From the NCBI RefSeq assembly GCF_040436345.1, contig NC_133221.1, positions 6,012,663 through 6,076,662 of the forward strand: a stretch of DNA of 64,000 bases, read 5' to 3'. Made by a program: the position numbers and the translations under genes. Source of the stretch: Pagrus major. Lineage: Eukaryota > Chordata > Actinopteri > Spariformes > Sparidae. Shown here piece by piece: positions 36,886-51,800 of this stretch (positions are counted from its first letter, which is position 1; every line of letters begins with the position of its first letter). The notes below the pieces were generated by a model. That model made no database searches and was not told the origin of the DNA. It saw nothing but the letters and a program-made list of their open reading frames with translations.

Positions 36886-39800
36886 ATGTGGTGTGGGGCC
36901 GGGCCTCTGGCTGTGGTGGCTGCAGTGTTTTGGACTCAGTGCGTCCTCCTGGATGGGGTGGATGCCAAGAAGGAGAGAAAGAGGCCAAAGGAGGCCATCC
37001 CACCACAACACACAGAGACCTACAACGCCACTCTCTCCAACAGCGAAGAGGTCGGTGGAAGCATCAAGGTAGCGTTGAAAACTCTCTTTATTTCCTTATT
37101 ATGATATTGCATGTAGAAAAACAACAGTGCAGATTAAAGTTTCAGGTCAACCTGCAGATGTGTAAGAAAGACAAGGCTATAGGCTAAGACAAGGACAGGT
37201 GTTGCCCCCTCCAGGTCAAGCCTCAGACAGTGAGACGGACCAAAATGTGTGAAACGCTAAATGGATGACTTCGGAGGTATGCGAGGAATGTGGACATCTG
37301 AAAAGGCTGATCAATGCATCAATTAGTGAGCGCTGCGGGTGTCTGACAACCAATTTTCCAGCCTATGGGAACGAATCAGGATGCAGAGAACAGGCATGGG
37401 GATAATATGAAAACTTCATGTCCCAATAATTATCAAGATATTTGTAAAAAATTTTAAATAAAAGATAAAGGAGTCACTTTTAGCTTACATTTAGTGAGGA
37501 AACACATTTCTATTGCCTCACAGAGAGGAAACAAGAATCTTAAATAAGTAACCATAAATCATCAGGTCTTTCTGCACAAATAAAAGATTTTAAAATGATA
37601 AAAAAAATCAGGAAACCAATATATAGAACTGTACTTCAGCCTGCGAGACAGCTTTTTCAAGTCATGCATGGGAGGATATTCGCGAGTATCCTGATAATGA
37701 AAGCAAGGATCAACTTATCGTGAGTGTTTTTATTGTGATCTGCAACAGACGCTTCACACGTCAGGTTCATTCCTGCAGCAGGACGTTAAGTGACGAACAC
37801 AAGAACTGAAAAATAATTTAGCTAAGAGAGAAAAAGATAGTCATCTGTGACTGAAGACTCCTCTACGAAGAACTGCATTACAGTGGTGCAACAGTTGGCC
37901 CCTTGACTCTGTTATTTATTGGTTTATTGCTGGTGTTGCATATTTGCGAGGGTTTTCCAACAGGCTATTTGTTTTGCTTTCAGCCCACCCATTATGTTGG
38001 CATTCTCATATAACTCTCACTGCCCTATATACCAGCCTCCAGGCTCAAACCAGCAAGCCAGTCTCTGGATTCCTATAACCTTCACCGCCTTTTCCACCAC
38101 CACCGCCGCCACCAAGCAGTGAGGTCTCCTTTTGTATCTTTAAGAAACACATTGTAGGTGGTTGTGGCCTGGCGGTGTGTTTATTTGACTTGGTTTGCCC
38201 CGTAAAAGCAGAGGCTATGAAGGATGACCTTGTGTCAACCCTCAAGCCCGCTGCAGATTGCACCCCACTGGGTTTTCACTCCTCTGTCGTTGGGGGGCCC
38301 CTACAGGGAAGCCGGGGTGTCTTCACAAACACTGCTTCTCCCTTACAGGCCCGCTGCCATGATGTAACCCCTGGGAAAGTTAAGTTAGGTGGGCAGATAT
38401 TTAAAGACCTATGTGGCGATGTTGTTTCCCAGCCCCATTGATTCTGTCATTCACAGGCCTGGTCCGACTCCGCTGTGTCTGGGACATCCGATAGGGGCGG
38501 TGCGGCCCCGAAAACTGGGGCAGCATGCCGTGTAAGCCCCTCACAAAGCCCCATAGAAAGGGTCCTGAAAGAGAACACCTCGGTGAGGATTAGCCCCCTG
38601 TGCCTCCCTCGCTAACATTCTTTTCATCTCATCTCCCACAATCAGAGGGTAATGACATAATCACTCTTAAGACGCAGTGTTATGCCAGATAGCGTCTTTG
38701 CCAAACATTGTCACCTCTGACGAGAACCTGAGCTTTTTTCAGCTTGACATCTGTGGAAGTGGTTGTATTCAAGGTCGCATTTGTTGGTGCCACCCTATCC
38801 TATCCAGGTTTCTGTTCAAGAGAAGAAGAAGAAGAAGAAGAAGAAAAAAAAAATGCCACACACGCTGAAAAGTGTTTTTTTGGTAGTTTGTAAGTTTATC
38901 CTATTACAGCATCTGTTAGGGTCCAAGAGAAAACAACATGTCCATTGGAGCCGTCTTGGCAAGAAATTTGTGTTCTCAAACAAGCCAAACATTTACACTC
39001 CACATTTACATGTTTTTCCCTTGTGCCCAGTGGAAACAGTGGAAACAGTTTCTTGTGATGGCATTTCGCTTTTCTATCTGACCAATCCCGTGTGTGGGCT
39101 GTTGGCAGCGTTGCAGTCGTACGCTGCATTCCTCGGGAGATTTTTCCATTTGAAAGTGATCACAATAGTAGAGGTGTGGAGTTGTGCTGCGAGTGGAATT
39201 TTTTTAATGAGATGAAGACTGTGATCTGTGTGAATCACAATTTTTAGGGGGGGGAAAACGTCAGGGGGTGCATGTATGTATGTATGTATGTAAGTCCTTA
39301 TTGCTCTCCACTCTGAAGATGAGAGGAATCTGTCATGATGAGAGCAGCGAGGGATCTGTGATGGCTGTAATTGAGGGAGTCAAGTCAAACATCACGCCTG
39401 GCGTGTTGAGTAATGGCTGGGTTTAGCCCGAGGCGAGGGTTTTTTGTTTCCTCTCTCTCATCCCCAGTGATGATTAATGCGGCAGTGTGTGGGACCTTTT
39501 TTGGATCAAGAGACAAGATCGAGTCCCACAGGAAACGGCGAGCTCACACCTTTCATACGCTGCCGAAGGTGTGAACTACCTATCGGCCGCGTTACTCTGC
39601 GAAAAAGAGACAAATCATAAACAGTCTTTTTGTCGTCACATCTTTAAATCTGAAAGTAAAATAAACGGCTCAGCGATTGAGTTTTGAGGGGCTGTTTTAT
39701 TTGGATTTGTTTCATTTATAATAAGCTTCAGATTGATGCCAGATTTATAGAAATCCCTTAATCTGATTGCCTGATTCTTATCACGTGTTGGTCATGTTCC

Positions 39801-42800
39801 CTGAAACCATGATATCAGAATTATTGCTGCACTTAACAGTACGTTGGTCTGTAAAACAGCTATAGTGCTGCAAAATAAGACGTTTCATTTTGTTTTTGAA
39901 AAATGGATGGATGGTATTTCTGATCTATACATATGATGTGCTTTATACATATGCAGTCATGAAGATTATGAAGTTGGAAGTGATGTTTATAAACCATTAC
40001 ACCTGCTTAATACATTTTTTATAAAGCATTTTATTGTTTGTCAACAAAGAAATAACTATTAAGTTAGTTATTAACTTAACACTTTAGTCCTTGTTTGTTT
40101 AAGCCGTACCTCTGGTCCGCAAGTTTACTGTATATAACACTTTGTTTTTTTCTTTTATACCTTTGGACAGAGCCAGGCTAGCTGTTTCCCCCTATTGCTA
40201 GTCTTTATGCTAAGCTAAGCTAACAATCTCCTGACTGTAGCTTCATATATGTATCTTGTATTTTATAGATAAGAAAGTTGCATTTTTAGTTATCGTGAGC
40301 TTTAGAGGTGCTGGTAGATGGATTTTGTTACCTTCATACAGAGGCTAGCTGTTTCCCCCTGTTGCTAGTCTTTATGCTAAGCTAAGCTAACAATCTCCTA
40401 GACTGTAGCTTCATATATGGATTTCTTATTTTTTAGATAAGAAAGTTGCATCTTTAATTACCGTAAGCTTTAGAGGTGCTAGTAGATGGATTTTGTTACC
40501 TTCATACAGAGTCAGGCTAGCTGTTTCCCCATGTTTGCATTTTTTTATCCTAAGCTAGGCTAACTGTCTGCTGCTAGCCTCATAGTTACAGGACAGGCAC
40601 AAGAGTGGTGTTGATGTTTTCATCTCAACTCTTGGCAAGAAAGCAAATGAGCATTTTTTCCCCCCCAAAATGTCAAATTATTCATTTCAAAATAAGTTGG
40701 GTTTTTTTTTTTGGCATCTATCATTTATCAAAATGTGCATGATGTACAAGAGTTTCGTAATTTTTCCAACTACTTATAAGCTGTAACCCAACAGGGCTGG
40801 GACAAATAATTGCATAATGAAAGTAAGAAAATAAAACTTAACCCATCGCAGTATGTACTTATGTAACATATTGGAGGAGCCACAAATTAGTCTTATAAAA
40901 GGAGGAGGATCTAATGACTTCTTACCTGAAATGATGTGCCTGCAGTCACACCACGGGGCAAACCTGTTTACCTGAGATGGATCAGGATCACTGCTGCTTT
41001 TCAACAGCTCATTTTACCTACCACAGGGAAAATGAGCACTCACTCCAATTTCAAAGCTATAATTCCTCCACAAAACAGATGTGACACATCGCTCAAGGTT
41101 TTTTCTTTCGACTTCAATTGCCTTTTATATTATCAAGAGGAAGCCGAGATGATTTCTTAAGCATAAACATAAATTTATTCACTTTCTCTCACACATAATA
41201 AGTGCATACACAACCTTTGTTGGGACAACAGTGAAGTTAAAAAATCAGGCCACATTATAAGAAGCATGTTCAACTATATCATTATATAATAACTGTGTTT
41301 CATTTACACTTCCAAACGGTGTTGTTGAACTAATAGCAGCATCCTCATAGTGTGATAGAGTAATTATGTTTTGCACATGGTGTGGGTTGCCAATTGAGTA
41401 ATAACACAGTCAGGAGAGAACAAAGTCAACATTGCATGCCTAACTGTATTTAGCTCTTCGGCGATAAATCCTCAAGGCAATCTGTGTCTGTGAAGTGCAG
41501 CGGCGAGGAACACGGGGGTGGATGCATGACGACTGGGATGCACGCAGGTTACCAGGATCCCCTTCGTCCCACCACACAGCCCGGGGATCCCTGCCTCCCG
41601 GGGAAAGGGATCGGCCCGAGCGTCGGGGCCCGTCCACCCATGCATGGATGACTGCACAGGGAGCAGTACAGGGATGTGAAAACAAGGGATTATAGAAAGC
41701 TCTCCATCATCCTGTCGAACCTTAAACCCTGCCTGTGCAACATTTTTTTATCAGCGGTGAAAAAGTTTCATGTCGTCTCGTGTGTGCGAACAGGTAGAGA
41801 AGCAGATAGCACACAAAAGAAAACAAGATAAGTTCAAACTGTGGAAGAATTCAGGAGCTGCCTGCGATGGAGTAGAGTTTCAGGATCTGGTTGCAGCCCC
41901 AGAGACATGTTTTAACAGTTGTGTTTGTGTTTTTGGTGGCACGCTGCCCCAGGGAAATATTTTCCCATTTTATTGCTTCAAATAAATTCAACCTAATTTT
42001 CCCCAAACTACATGACAAACACACTTAGAGCAGAGCACATAGAAGCATTATTCATCCAGACCCAAACCTTTTCTTTTTAGGTAATAAAATCTCTTCGGGC
42101 TTCTGTGAATGATCAACAATGATTACAACTGATTCACTAATTGATCCAAAAGCTCCGGACTCATAAAACGAACACTTTTATTGTGTGCCATGTGTACTAG
42201 GCACGATCCATGGTGGAGCGTAACAAAGTATATTTACTCAAATGCTGTACTTAAGTCCAGGTTTGATGTATTTGTACTTTCTGCGACTGTGTACTTTAAC
42301 TACTCTACACTACAAAGGCAGTTTCTTTTTACTTTGCTGGCAGGTAAACTTGCTTTTCAGATTAACATTTAACAAAAAAGACATATAATAAGTATATTAA
42401 TTACAGTACATTGTTAAATATTGAACCAGTGTTCCCAACCTTTGGCTCATGACCCCTAATAAAAAAAGTAATCGGGTGCCTTGGCATGTTTCAGATGTCC
42501 GTGAGTTGTTAGCAGGTCCACCAAAGACGTTTCTCTCTTAAATTTTTCAGGGGGTTGGATTTTAATAACCGTTCAAGGCCAAAAGAGGTAAAAAATATTT
42601 CATAACAAAGCCATATAAGAGAGAAGTCCAGAACATTAAAACACATTTCTGCTGCAGAGCTGTGTTTTTTCTTTTCTCTACCCCATTAATCATCTCATGA
42701 CCCCTCAAATTTATCTTGTGACCCTTTAGCCGGGCCAGACCCCTGGGTTGGAAACCACTGGACTATACCGAACAGCATTTAAAAGAGGTTTGGGACATTT

Positions 42801-45800
42801 TGGAAAACATTCTTACTGGCTTTGTTGCAGAGAGTTTAATGATAATAAAGACACCCCTCTCATACCTGACTGTTCAATTTAAGGCTACAGCTAGCAGCCT
42901 GTTAGCTTAGCTTAGCCTTAAGACTGAAGATGGGGAAATAGTTAGCATGGCTCGGTCTCATGGCGGCACCTTTAAAGCTAGCTGATTAACGTGTTATGTC
43001 TGGTTTGCTTAAAGGTTCAGTTTGTAGGATTTAGGGGCAGAAATTCATGGCTAGAATATCACTCAGTAGAGCGCATACCTCCGCCAAGTCCCAACAATCC
43101 CTTTGAATTCAATCAAGCCTAATCTGATATCAAATAAAACATATTTAAATCCACTAGATCTGCATCAAATTGACTCATTAAGCCACCTTAATACACTGAT
43201 CACCAAGACCCATGCAGTATCCCTGCAAAAACGCCCTATCTCACAATGTTTAGGAAAGTAGGAAAAATATTCCTGGATCTGCACCAAAAGTTAATGGGGT
43301 CTATTGTGGGCTGAGACTCATCTTCCATCCAAGTTTCATGGAAATCCATCCAGTAGTTTTTGTGTAATCCTGCCCACAAACCAACTTTTTTTCACTGCGA
43401 AGTCCGCCATGTTGCACCACTATGTCTCTACAGTAGCCCAGAATGGACAAACCAAACTCTGGCTCTAGGGAGGGCCTCTCGTGTTTTTAGCTGCCATCTT
43501 AGAGGAGGCTGAGACGAGGGGTATTTAGTTGGCTGCAGTCTAAAATTACACCGCTAGAGGCCAGTAAATCCTACACACTGGACCTTTAACTTGTACAAAG
43601 ACTAAAGTGTAAATACCACAGCTTTAAGGGGGACGATTTCTTGGCTGTATGCAGCAACTTCCTGGAGTCTCTGCTGGCTGCCTGGCAATGGCTCAGAGAG
43701 CCAAGCTAGCTATTTCCCACCTGTTTCGAGTCCTTATGCTAAGCTAAGCTAGTCTTAACTAAAATGTTGACCTAATCCTTTAAATCTAGCTCCCTCTTGC
43801 CCACCTACAACAGTAAACAATCTCACAACAATGTATACTTTTTACTTTTACTACTTTAATACTTTACTTTTTTCTACGTTAAGCACATTAAACGTGTGCG
43901 TTTCCACTTCTGCTTGCTAGGATTTGAATACGTGGACACAACGCAACCCTTTTTTTATAGACCTGAGCCTGAAGGTGTCATGATTTAAAGCTCCATCAGT
44001 GAGGATAAACACTGTCGAGAAGATTTAAAGTTTCTTACCTTCAGACTAGAATACCTGACACATTCTCTCCGTGCTGGAAAAGGCGTGCGCTCAACACCCG
44101 CTGACAGACGAGGCCACTCACACATCAGCGCTGATCAAAGCCAGAGCCCTGGTGTTCTTCATCAGCTCTCAGACTGATACCTGGATCCGCTCCCTCCCCA
44201 CTTTGTTCACAAGTTGTACGTGCTGATACAGAGCTGCGCCGAGGAATCCATAGTTTACTTTACGCCACAGTCAATAGCAGCGAGCGAGAGACTGAACGCC
44301 CCTGGCAGCTTTTTTCTGCGTCATCAAGCAATATATGGTTTTCATGTCTGCATGTGTGCAGTCTTTGATGTTCTGAGTCCAGACGGAGACTCACCTGCAT
44401 ACAATGAATCAGATTTTCTTTTTGGCGAGTTGTGCGAGACATCTCGGCTGTCACTCCGGTGTTATGCGATGTTCTGGCAATGCAGATGCCTTAAAATAAA
44501 AAAAACTCTGTTCAATGGAAAGATTTGAGCATTAGGTAAACTGATGATTAAATTATTTATACAATGATCTGCTGTTATATTTTTTAGTTCAGAAATGAAG
44601 GTAATAATTACCTTGGTCACAGCCTTTCTTCCTTGAGCACAGAAAATCCTTGAGGGCAAGTTTTAATGGCTTAATTACAATGACGTGTGTTAAAGAGGAT
44701 AAAAAGTACGACTGATTTCCTGGCAATGATATGCTGTCTTTTTTATTATTATGTAGGGAATGGCTAAGATGTGTAATTATAAGTCACATGTGTGGGCCAA
44801 CTCGCACTGCTTCGTATCTCTGGAACAGTAAGACGGTGATCTACGACACTGATATGAACATAAGAAGAAAATGTGAAACAATGAACTGTTTCTTGAGTTA
44901 CTGTCCGCTGGCTCTCATAATTGGGTGGGTGTCTTGTGACGGGGTGATGATTCACAGTTTTACAATCATTTCCAGTGGAAATACACCGGCAGCTAGCTTA
45001 TCTTAGCATAAAGACTGGAAACAGCTAGCAAGCTTTGTCCAAAAGTCTTTCTGCCAAACTAAGCTACATAGCTGCTAGCTGTAGCTACGTATTGAATGGA
45101 CAGAAATGAGAGTGGTATCAATCTTTTATTCAATCTCTTGGCAAGAATGCAAATAATCTTAAAAGCAGCTTTTAACACCAATTAGCAACTAAAGAGTCAG
45201 ATATTTCCAATCTGGAGGTGGTGGAGACCAAAAACAGAGCTAAAATGGAGTGAATATTGGACTGAACAATAATGTTGCTCTGTAACTGCTGAATGTGTAA
45301 AAAAAAAAATACAACCGTGCACCGTCTGAATTCAAGTTGGTCTCTTTTACCAAACTAAAACTAGCTTAGCTGCCCTCGTTAGCTCGTCGTTAAACACACT
45401 TCATTCAAACTTGGCACAAAAACAAAATAAAGCTCACCAAAACAGTCTTGATTTGTCGTTCCACAATCACATCTGGTTTCATCCTCTGCTGACAACGACT
45501 TTCTCTTGGTCCTCAGTCGCTTCACGTCTCTCCTTTTCCTGAATCTTGTGTCTTCTCGTCCCATACTCAGGACTCACAGACCTGATCAGAGCTGCTGTAC
45601 ATCATCTCTGTACTGTGTCAACTGTCTTCAAACTGTCGGTCTCAGAGGCTGTGTTCAATCCCAGTCCGCTTGGAGGCTCGTTCAGCTGAGCCCCATTGCA
45701 AAATTGCCAGTTGGGCCACTTAGCTCTGCAGCTAACTTGCTGACACAGCTAGTCGCCACAGCCAAAGACAGCTACAACAAGAGTATACCGGCTATGCTGC

Positions 45801-48800
45801 CCCCTAGAGTTTCAGAGCTACTTTGGATTTTTGGCCATTTCTTCCAAATAACACATTTTAGAAGATGATGATGTGTCAATGTTGTGTTCACCAAAGTATT
45901 TCCCAAAATGCTCAAACTATTCCCATAACTCTTACATAATTAGTATGTCAATGAAAAATGTACATGGCAGTGGAAAAAGCAGTTTACCCAACAGGCTCTC
46001 AGAGTCTTATGGAAACAGTATCGAGCAGTGTAAAAGTATTCCTGTCTTGACCAGATCAGCCCGTCTTTTATCTCCCTCCAAACCTCAGAATCACAACAAA
46101 AACACAGAGCGATTCAACATGCAGCCGGCGCAGCGCCTGTTAAGTTGTTTATTTTGTCTGCTGTCACAGAGAAGAGAAAGTCACAGAGAGAGAGAGGGGG
46201 GAGAGAGAGAGACTGTTGCAAACCCCCACGTACGAAAAACAATTTTTATTCCTCTATATCGAAAAAAGACAAACAAGGACTTACTTTGTTGCGTTGAAAC
46301 TGGAGACAGGTTCTTTGACAGTGAAGAAAGGGGCATGTTGGTTTTGCAGATAAGTGATCCATGTCTCGCTGCCAAACCTAAACAAATTCCATTTCAGGCA
46401 GCTCACCTCCGTGGCTCGTCTTTATCTCCTCTTCTATCTCCACTGAAGGCACATGACATTTTGGGGAAGGGTTCTGGGTATATAACATTCAAGCATTTCT
46501 GTAATTGGATTTCATTCAGCCACACATTTTACCAGAATGAAAACATGTCAGTTGTAGCATAAAAATGTTGCTTCCAGAGAAACTTCTTGGAAGTATGTTT
46601 CCTTATCTGCCCTAACAGATCCCAGCCTCTGCTATACTGTTATTTATTATAAATGAGTTATTTCACGATAAGCCCATCGAGCGTATACACAGTTAGGAAA
46701 CAGACTAACAATCTTAAATCATAACTCACCCCGGGCGTACACACTGTATATACATTTGTTATCTTGTTTATTACATTTTTTCTCCGTCATTACGTTCCTC
46801 GAACGAGCAGCATTAAGAAAAAAGACAACACTAGTACGTCTTTGGGTGTAGGGGGAGAAAGTGTCGGCCATTTTGACATGTTGTTATGAACTGCAGTAGT
46901 TGAGGCCTGCGATCCACAGAATCTACATCACACATACACAGGCACAGACTCATTTTTCTACCAGACTGCTCGTGGAAATTTTACTTGACGACGTTTGTTT
47001 ACATTCATCTGAGCTTATTGGGCAAATAAGACCTGACGTGGCACCTGAGTGACTTATACAGGGTGAACAAATAAGCATAAGGTGAAGCTTTGGGAGGAGG
47101 ATGACGAGTTAACTTGATTTAAAAAAGTCTCTTGAAGGAATTAAGAGTCGACTGAGCAGCAGAGACAGACAGAAAAAAAAGAGGTTTCCCCGTGTGACCT
47201 TCCTTAGTGTCCTGGCACCATTTAATTGTATCTTAGGGCAAGATTTTCCAGTGAAGGTTTTAAAGGAAAAAATAATGACTCATTGGATTAACTTCCTTTG
47301 CATTATGCCCAATTTGGGGGAAAATATTTAAGAATAAAAATATATGATTAATCTGGTTAATAGCACTTTCTAAAAGGGCTGTTATTACTGAGTGTGTGGT
47401 GGCTTGAGGGGGAAAGTCTTCATCTGTCCCGTGTTATGAATCTTGTTTTGTGGACATTTATGTGAATTTTTTTGTCCTCGTTTATTTTATTACACGCAGA
47501 AGTTTGAGCTGCACTGTGTATGAAATGTGATGAGTTGTCTTACAGCTTGCCATCACTTCACCGCATCATTGATTTGTTTATACAGTATTTTCCCTCCACA
47601 TCCTCCATTTCCTGTTGATTAATAATAACTAATGTGGGAAAATATTGTTTTTCTGGTGTCTCTGCAGATTTCTGAGAACCAGAGAGTGGATCCACTGGGA
47701 TCATGGATGGACTTCGTCAAAAGACCTGTCGGGAACTTCCCTGGAAAGTGTCGCAGGCGCAAACGACCCCTGGTAAAACCCAGTAGATGGACTGTGTGTC
47801 TTGCAATTACTTTTTAGATCCATGACAATATTGTGTACTTCTTTCCTCCACTAGCCGGGCCCACCCGGTCCTCCAGGTCCTCCCGGCCCACAGGGACCTC
47901 CCGGCTCTCCGGGAGCTGAAGTGACCCAGGAAGTTCTTCTCCAGGAGTTCAAAGAGATGATTAAAGGTAGGACCATGTTCATTTTGCACCCCAGATACAT
48001 TTCAGCTTCTCGTGAGGCTACAAAAGTTGTTGTTGTTGCAGAAAATCTGCAGACAAAAACCAGCTGAGCATTTGCGCAATTTTATGTCCACCACATTTCT
48101 GGTGTTTCGTCATATTGTCACGAGAGAATGGTTTGAATGTTCTGCACTGTTCTGACCTGGATGTGTTTTCTGCCAGAGGCTACAGAGAGGAGATCAGCAG
48201 CACTGGACAGACAAACCAGCCCCAGCCAGCTACCGACTGCTCTCCTCACCCTGGAGGGGATGACCTCCTACCGACGAATAGAGGAGGCTTTCCACTGCAA
48301 GCTCAAGGGACCTGTGGTGGTCGACAAGAAGACTCTGGTGGAGCTCCAGAACTTTCAGACGGTATGTTTGTTTGAAACCAAGTAAATGTTTATGGACCGG
48401 TTCAGCTACGCTCCCTGTGCATGGCTGCAAAAGAAAAAGTTTTGGCTAATCCTCCTCTGCATGGTTACACGCTCTATTCTGACCCATTTGCTTCTCTGTC
48501 TTAACTATGTTTGAAAGAGCGAGTGTTTGGTAATCATTGCTTAGTTTGCATGTGGGGGAATTATGAGAGGATCATCCCCTTACTGGTAACTGGCACTGGG
48601 AAAGCATGCAGTGCCACTCTGAGACTCAGACTGGCCCGTTGGTCGAAAATATCGACTTTTTCAATTCTACACATCACTCTCTGGGCGGCATACAAAAGGC
48701 ACTCTGTCTCTGACTTGGAATAAAGTGTGGAGAGGACAGAAATAGACACTGTTTGAAACGGCATGCTGTAGTGGAAGAACTATGCCCTGTTGGGATGGGC

Positions 48801-51800
48801 TGACAAGGCTGCAGGAGAGAGGATTAAGCTTCGCTGTTTAACATGCTAACACAGCACTATGTTAGAATGGGCATGTTACTCTGGATGTTTTACATGTTTC
48901 TGCAGAATCCAGGTCTTAAAGCCTGTTAATGAGGCCCGGTCACACCAGAAAGTTTCGTCTTCGTGAAAAATCTCATACATTAAGCTTTGTGACGTGGTGA
49001 CAACTCACAGGACGAGCTGGTGAACTGTAGCTGGCTGGCGAGGTAACCGGTAACACGCTAGCTAGCCCAGCTTGCGCTAGTCAGTCACAAATTCTGTTCT
49101 TTCGGTACTGTGCCGACATTTTGTTCACAGGATCGTACATCATTTCATTTCCGTAGCCTACAGAAGTACGTAAGGTGAAAAGCTCTCCGAGCTAGCAAAC
49201 TTACTACCCTAATCGTCGCTTAGCAGGCTAGTAAGGCTACATCGATCGCTAAGATGTTTTTGTACAGTAACTAAAAATAAGTGTTATTCCTCTTTCGTGG
49301 AGAACTTTACACTCCATCAGACAAAGGTTGACGTGGATGATGTGACACAGCTACGTAGATAGCGTCCTCCATTTTGGCTCAGCATTCCCTCAACAGTTTG
49401 CCATTGATCAACAGAACAGCAAGATACTGAATACCTGCCCACTGTTGCGTAGTTGAGCTATTGTTTTGAGCTTCAAGAGCTGAGGGAACTGATGCATAAA
49501 CGCTATGAATTGTGAACATAATAATTATATTTTTTTTCCTTTCAGCCGCCAGCTAAAGGAGCCTTCCTCAGAGGGACGGGAATGGACCAGTCTACTGGGA
49601 GATTCACAGCTCCAATCACTGGGATCTACCAGTTCTCTGCTAACGTCCACATTGGTAGGCTAAATAACTGTCTTATATGGGGTATTAAAGTACATATACC
49701 AAGTGTTAGGCCTGCTATGTCTAGTTAGCCTACAAATGCTAAGGTAGAATTGGGCAATCACTGTTAAGGGAAGGGATTTTAAGGTGATTATACATGTGAG
49801 CGCTGCGTGAACCAGTATCTTCATGTGATCGTGGACATTCTTCTTTCTTTACAGACCACAATGAGGTAAAGAGGAGCAAGAGTCAGCTCAAGGCCAGGGA
49901 TAATGTCCGGGTGCTGATCTGCATTGAATCACTCTGCCACAGATACACGTAGGTATTCTTAACTACCGAGTACGTTTACGTGAGCACCAGTATTCTGGTT
50001 TTTCGATCTTATTCTGGATAAGAAGCCTTGTCTTTTACATCGCCGTATACATGAGGCCAACAGTAACTGACTGCACCACCATAGATTGTTCAGAAACCTG
50101 GAGAGGGTTACAAGCAGAACTCCAGGTCCTAAATGCAAAACACATAACCGGGACGCTTCATAAACCCGATAAAAACCAGAATACAAGTTCACATGTAAAC
50201 ACACTCATTGTCAAATGTGCTGGAGAACTCAAAACCCTGAATCCAAATCAAATATACTCTTCTTAACACTCTTTTTTTTACCTCAGTTGTATCCATGTGG
50301 TTTTCATTTGTTATGGCTCTAACACATGCTGTTCAGTTATACCATCTATAGCCAATAAAAGTAAATAAAATTGATCCTGGGAAGTAATTAATCTGACTAC
50401 AAAACCACACAGTGCATTCTTGACATTTTCGTTTTGATAAATTATTTACTTTCCCCGTGTAACAGGGATATTTTATTGGTGTTTAATGCTACCTTAACTT
50501 TCAGCAGAATTTATGAGCTGTTAAAGGTTTTGTCTGTTACACTTTGTGTGGAACCAGTGTGGCATTTCCTGTATAAAAAGCAGAGCAGTCTTTAAAGAAA
50601 ATGTCCTCTCACTTAGAGCCCTCGTCCCTGTCGCCTAGCTAATCTTTATAGACTCACCTTTGACACTTGAGGCTTGCCTGTTATATTCTGCAGCACAGCA
50701 GTGAAAATGCCCTTGTTTGGGATGTGGGAGACAGATAATAGAGTAATAAGGCCGTTCCACACGGCGAAAAATTACAAATCCAGTTGGGAACGGTTCTTTC
50801 CAATATTTCAAAATTTCTATTTACATAAAGAATGAAATGGATTGCTCCCTCAAGTCTCTCCCGGACTGTGTAGTGCTCCGCAGCCTCCCTTTGAGCTTGG
50901 TACAATGAGGGGAACGTATAAATAATATTATTATGATGGGTTACCTAACCCAAAAGAGTCCTTGGCTCTTGCTTTTTTGAGCCAAAGCCCCAGCCAGTCT
51001 CGCCCTCCCACACATGAAAATGCAGAGAATGTGAAATGAGGCTCATTGTGATGGCAGTTGGAGTGAAGACAAACATGATTGATTTGCCATAAAAATGTAG
51101 CATTTTCCACTTAACAGGAGCCAGTGCTCTCGCTGTGTGGTTAAGCCTGCAGCGATGTTACAACCATCTCTGCTGCAGACTCTAGAAGAGCTGAGTAGTT
51201 AGAGAGAAAGTTTGTCACTTTTATAAATCATGATTATTGTTATCGTCTTTGGTTGTTGAGAGTTAAGAGGGAAGATACGAGTGTTTTTCCTCACTTCGAT
51301 GCAGCATTAAGGGGAATAAATGTTTTGATTTTTTATTAAAAGATAAATAAAACAAGACTACAACACGACGACAAGATACACATTTTCTTTTCTTGGCTAG
51401 TAGCAAAGAACAGCATGAAGACTAGTGTTGGAAAAAGTACCCAAAAGTCATACTGGAGTGAAAGTAAGGATATCAAGTTAAAATATTACTTTGGTAAAAG
51501 TGGCCTTAAAGAGACAGTATGCGAAAAGTGGCGTGTTTTTGAGCTCTAAAGCATGTAAAGCTATCAGAGTAGTAACTCAAAATAAAACTATGAGCCTGAA
51601 AATGAACATAATATGTCTCCTTTGTACAAGATCTTGAATTGTGAATGACTTATTCCCGTTTTAATCTGGTTGCAGCTCACTGGAGATGATCGTCGGATTA
51701 GAAAGTAACAGCAAGATCTTCACCGTCAGCGTGCAGGGGCTGCTGGAGCTACAGGTGAGCAGCACACCAAGAGACAAAAGTATCTGGATTTGTTTTGATA

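Larger units (their letters stand above)
37069..47667 (+). other. c1qtnf12: c1qtnf12 intron 1, repeat-rich
   Basis: A 10.6-kb intron (GTAGCG..TCTGCAG) with no exon recognised inside. It contains a (GAA)n run at 38820-38845, a (GTAT)n run at 39272-39292, 'GCTAAGCTAAGC' repeats at 40150-40700 and 44985-45190, a TIR element at 43009-43589 and a 'TACTTTAAGT'-type element at 42210-42370. Confidence 0.8.

Noticed and set aside
45506..45868. 120-codon open frame in c1qtnf12 intron 1
   Set aside because: No splice-site support, and the neighbourhood is repeat-derived. No recognisable domain.
45873..46562. 229-codon open frame in c1qtnf12 intron 1
   Set aside because: It contains a GA-repeat segment and low-complexity translation, with no homology recognised and no splice sites that would fit the gene.
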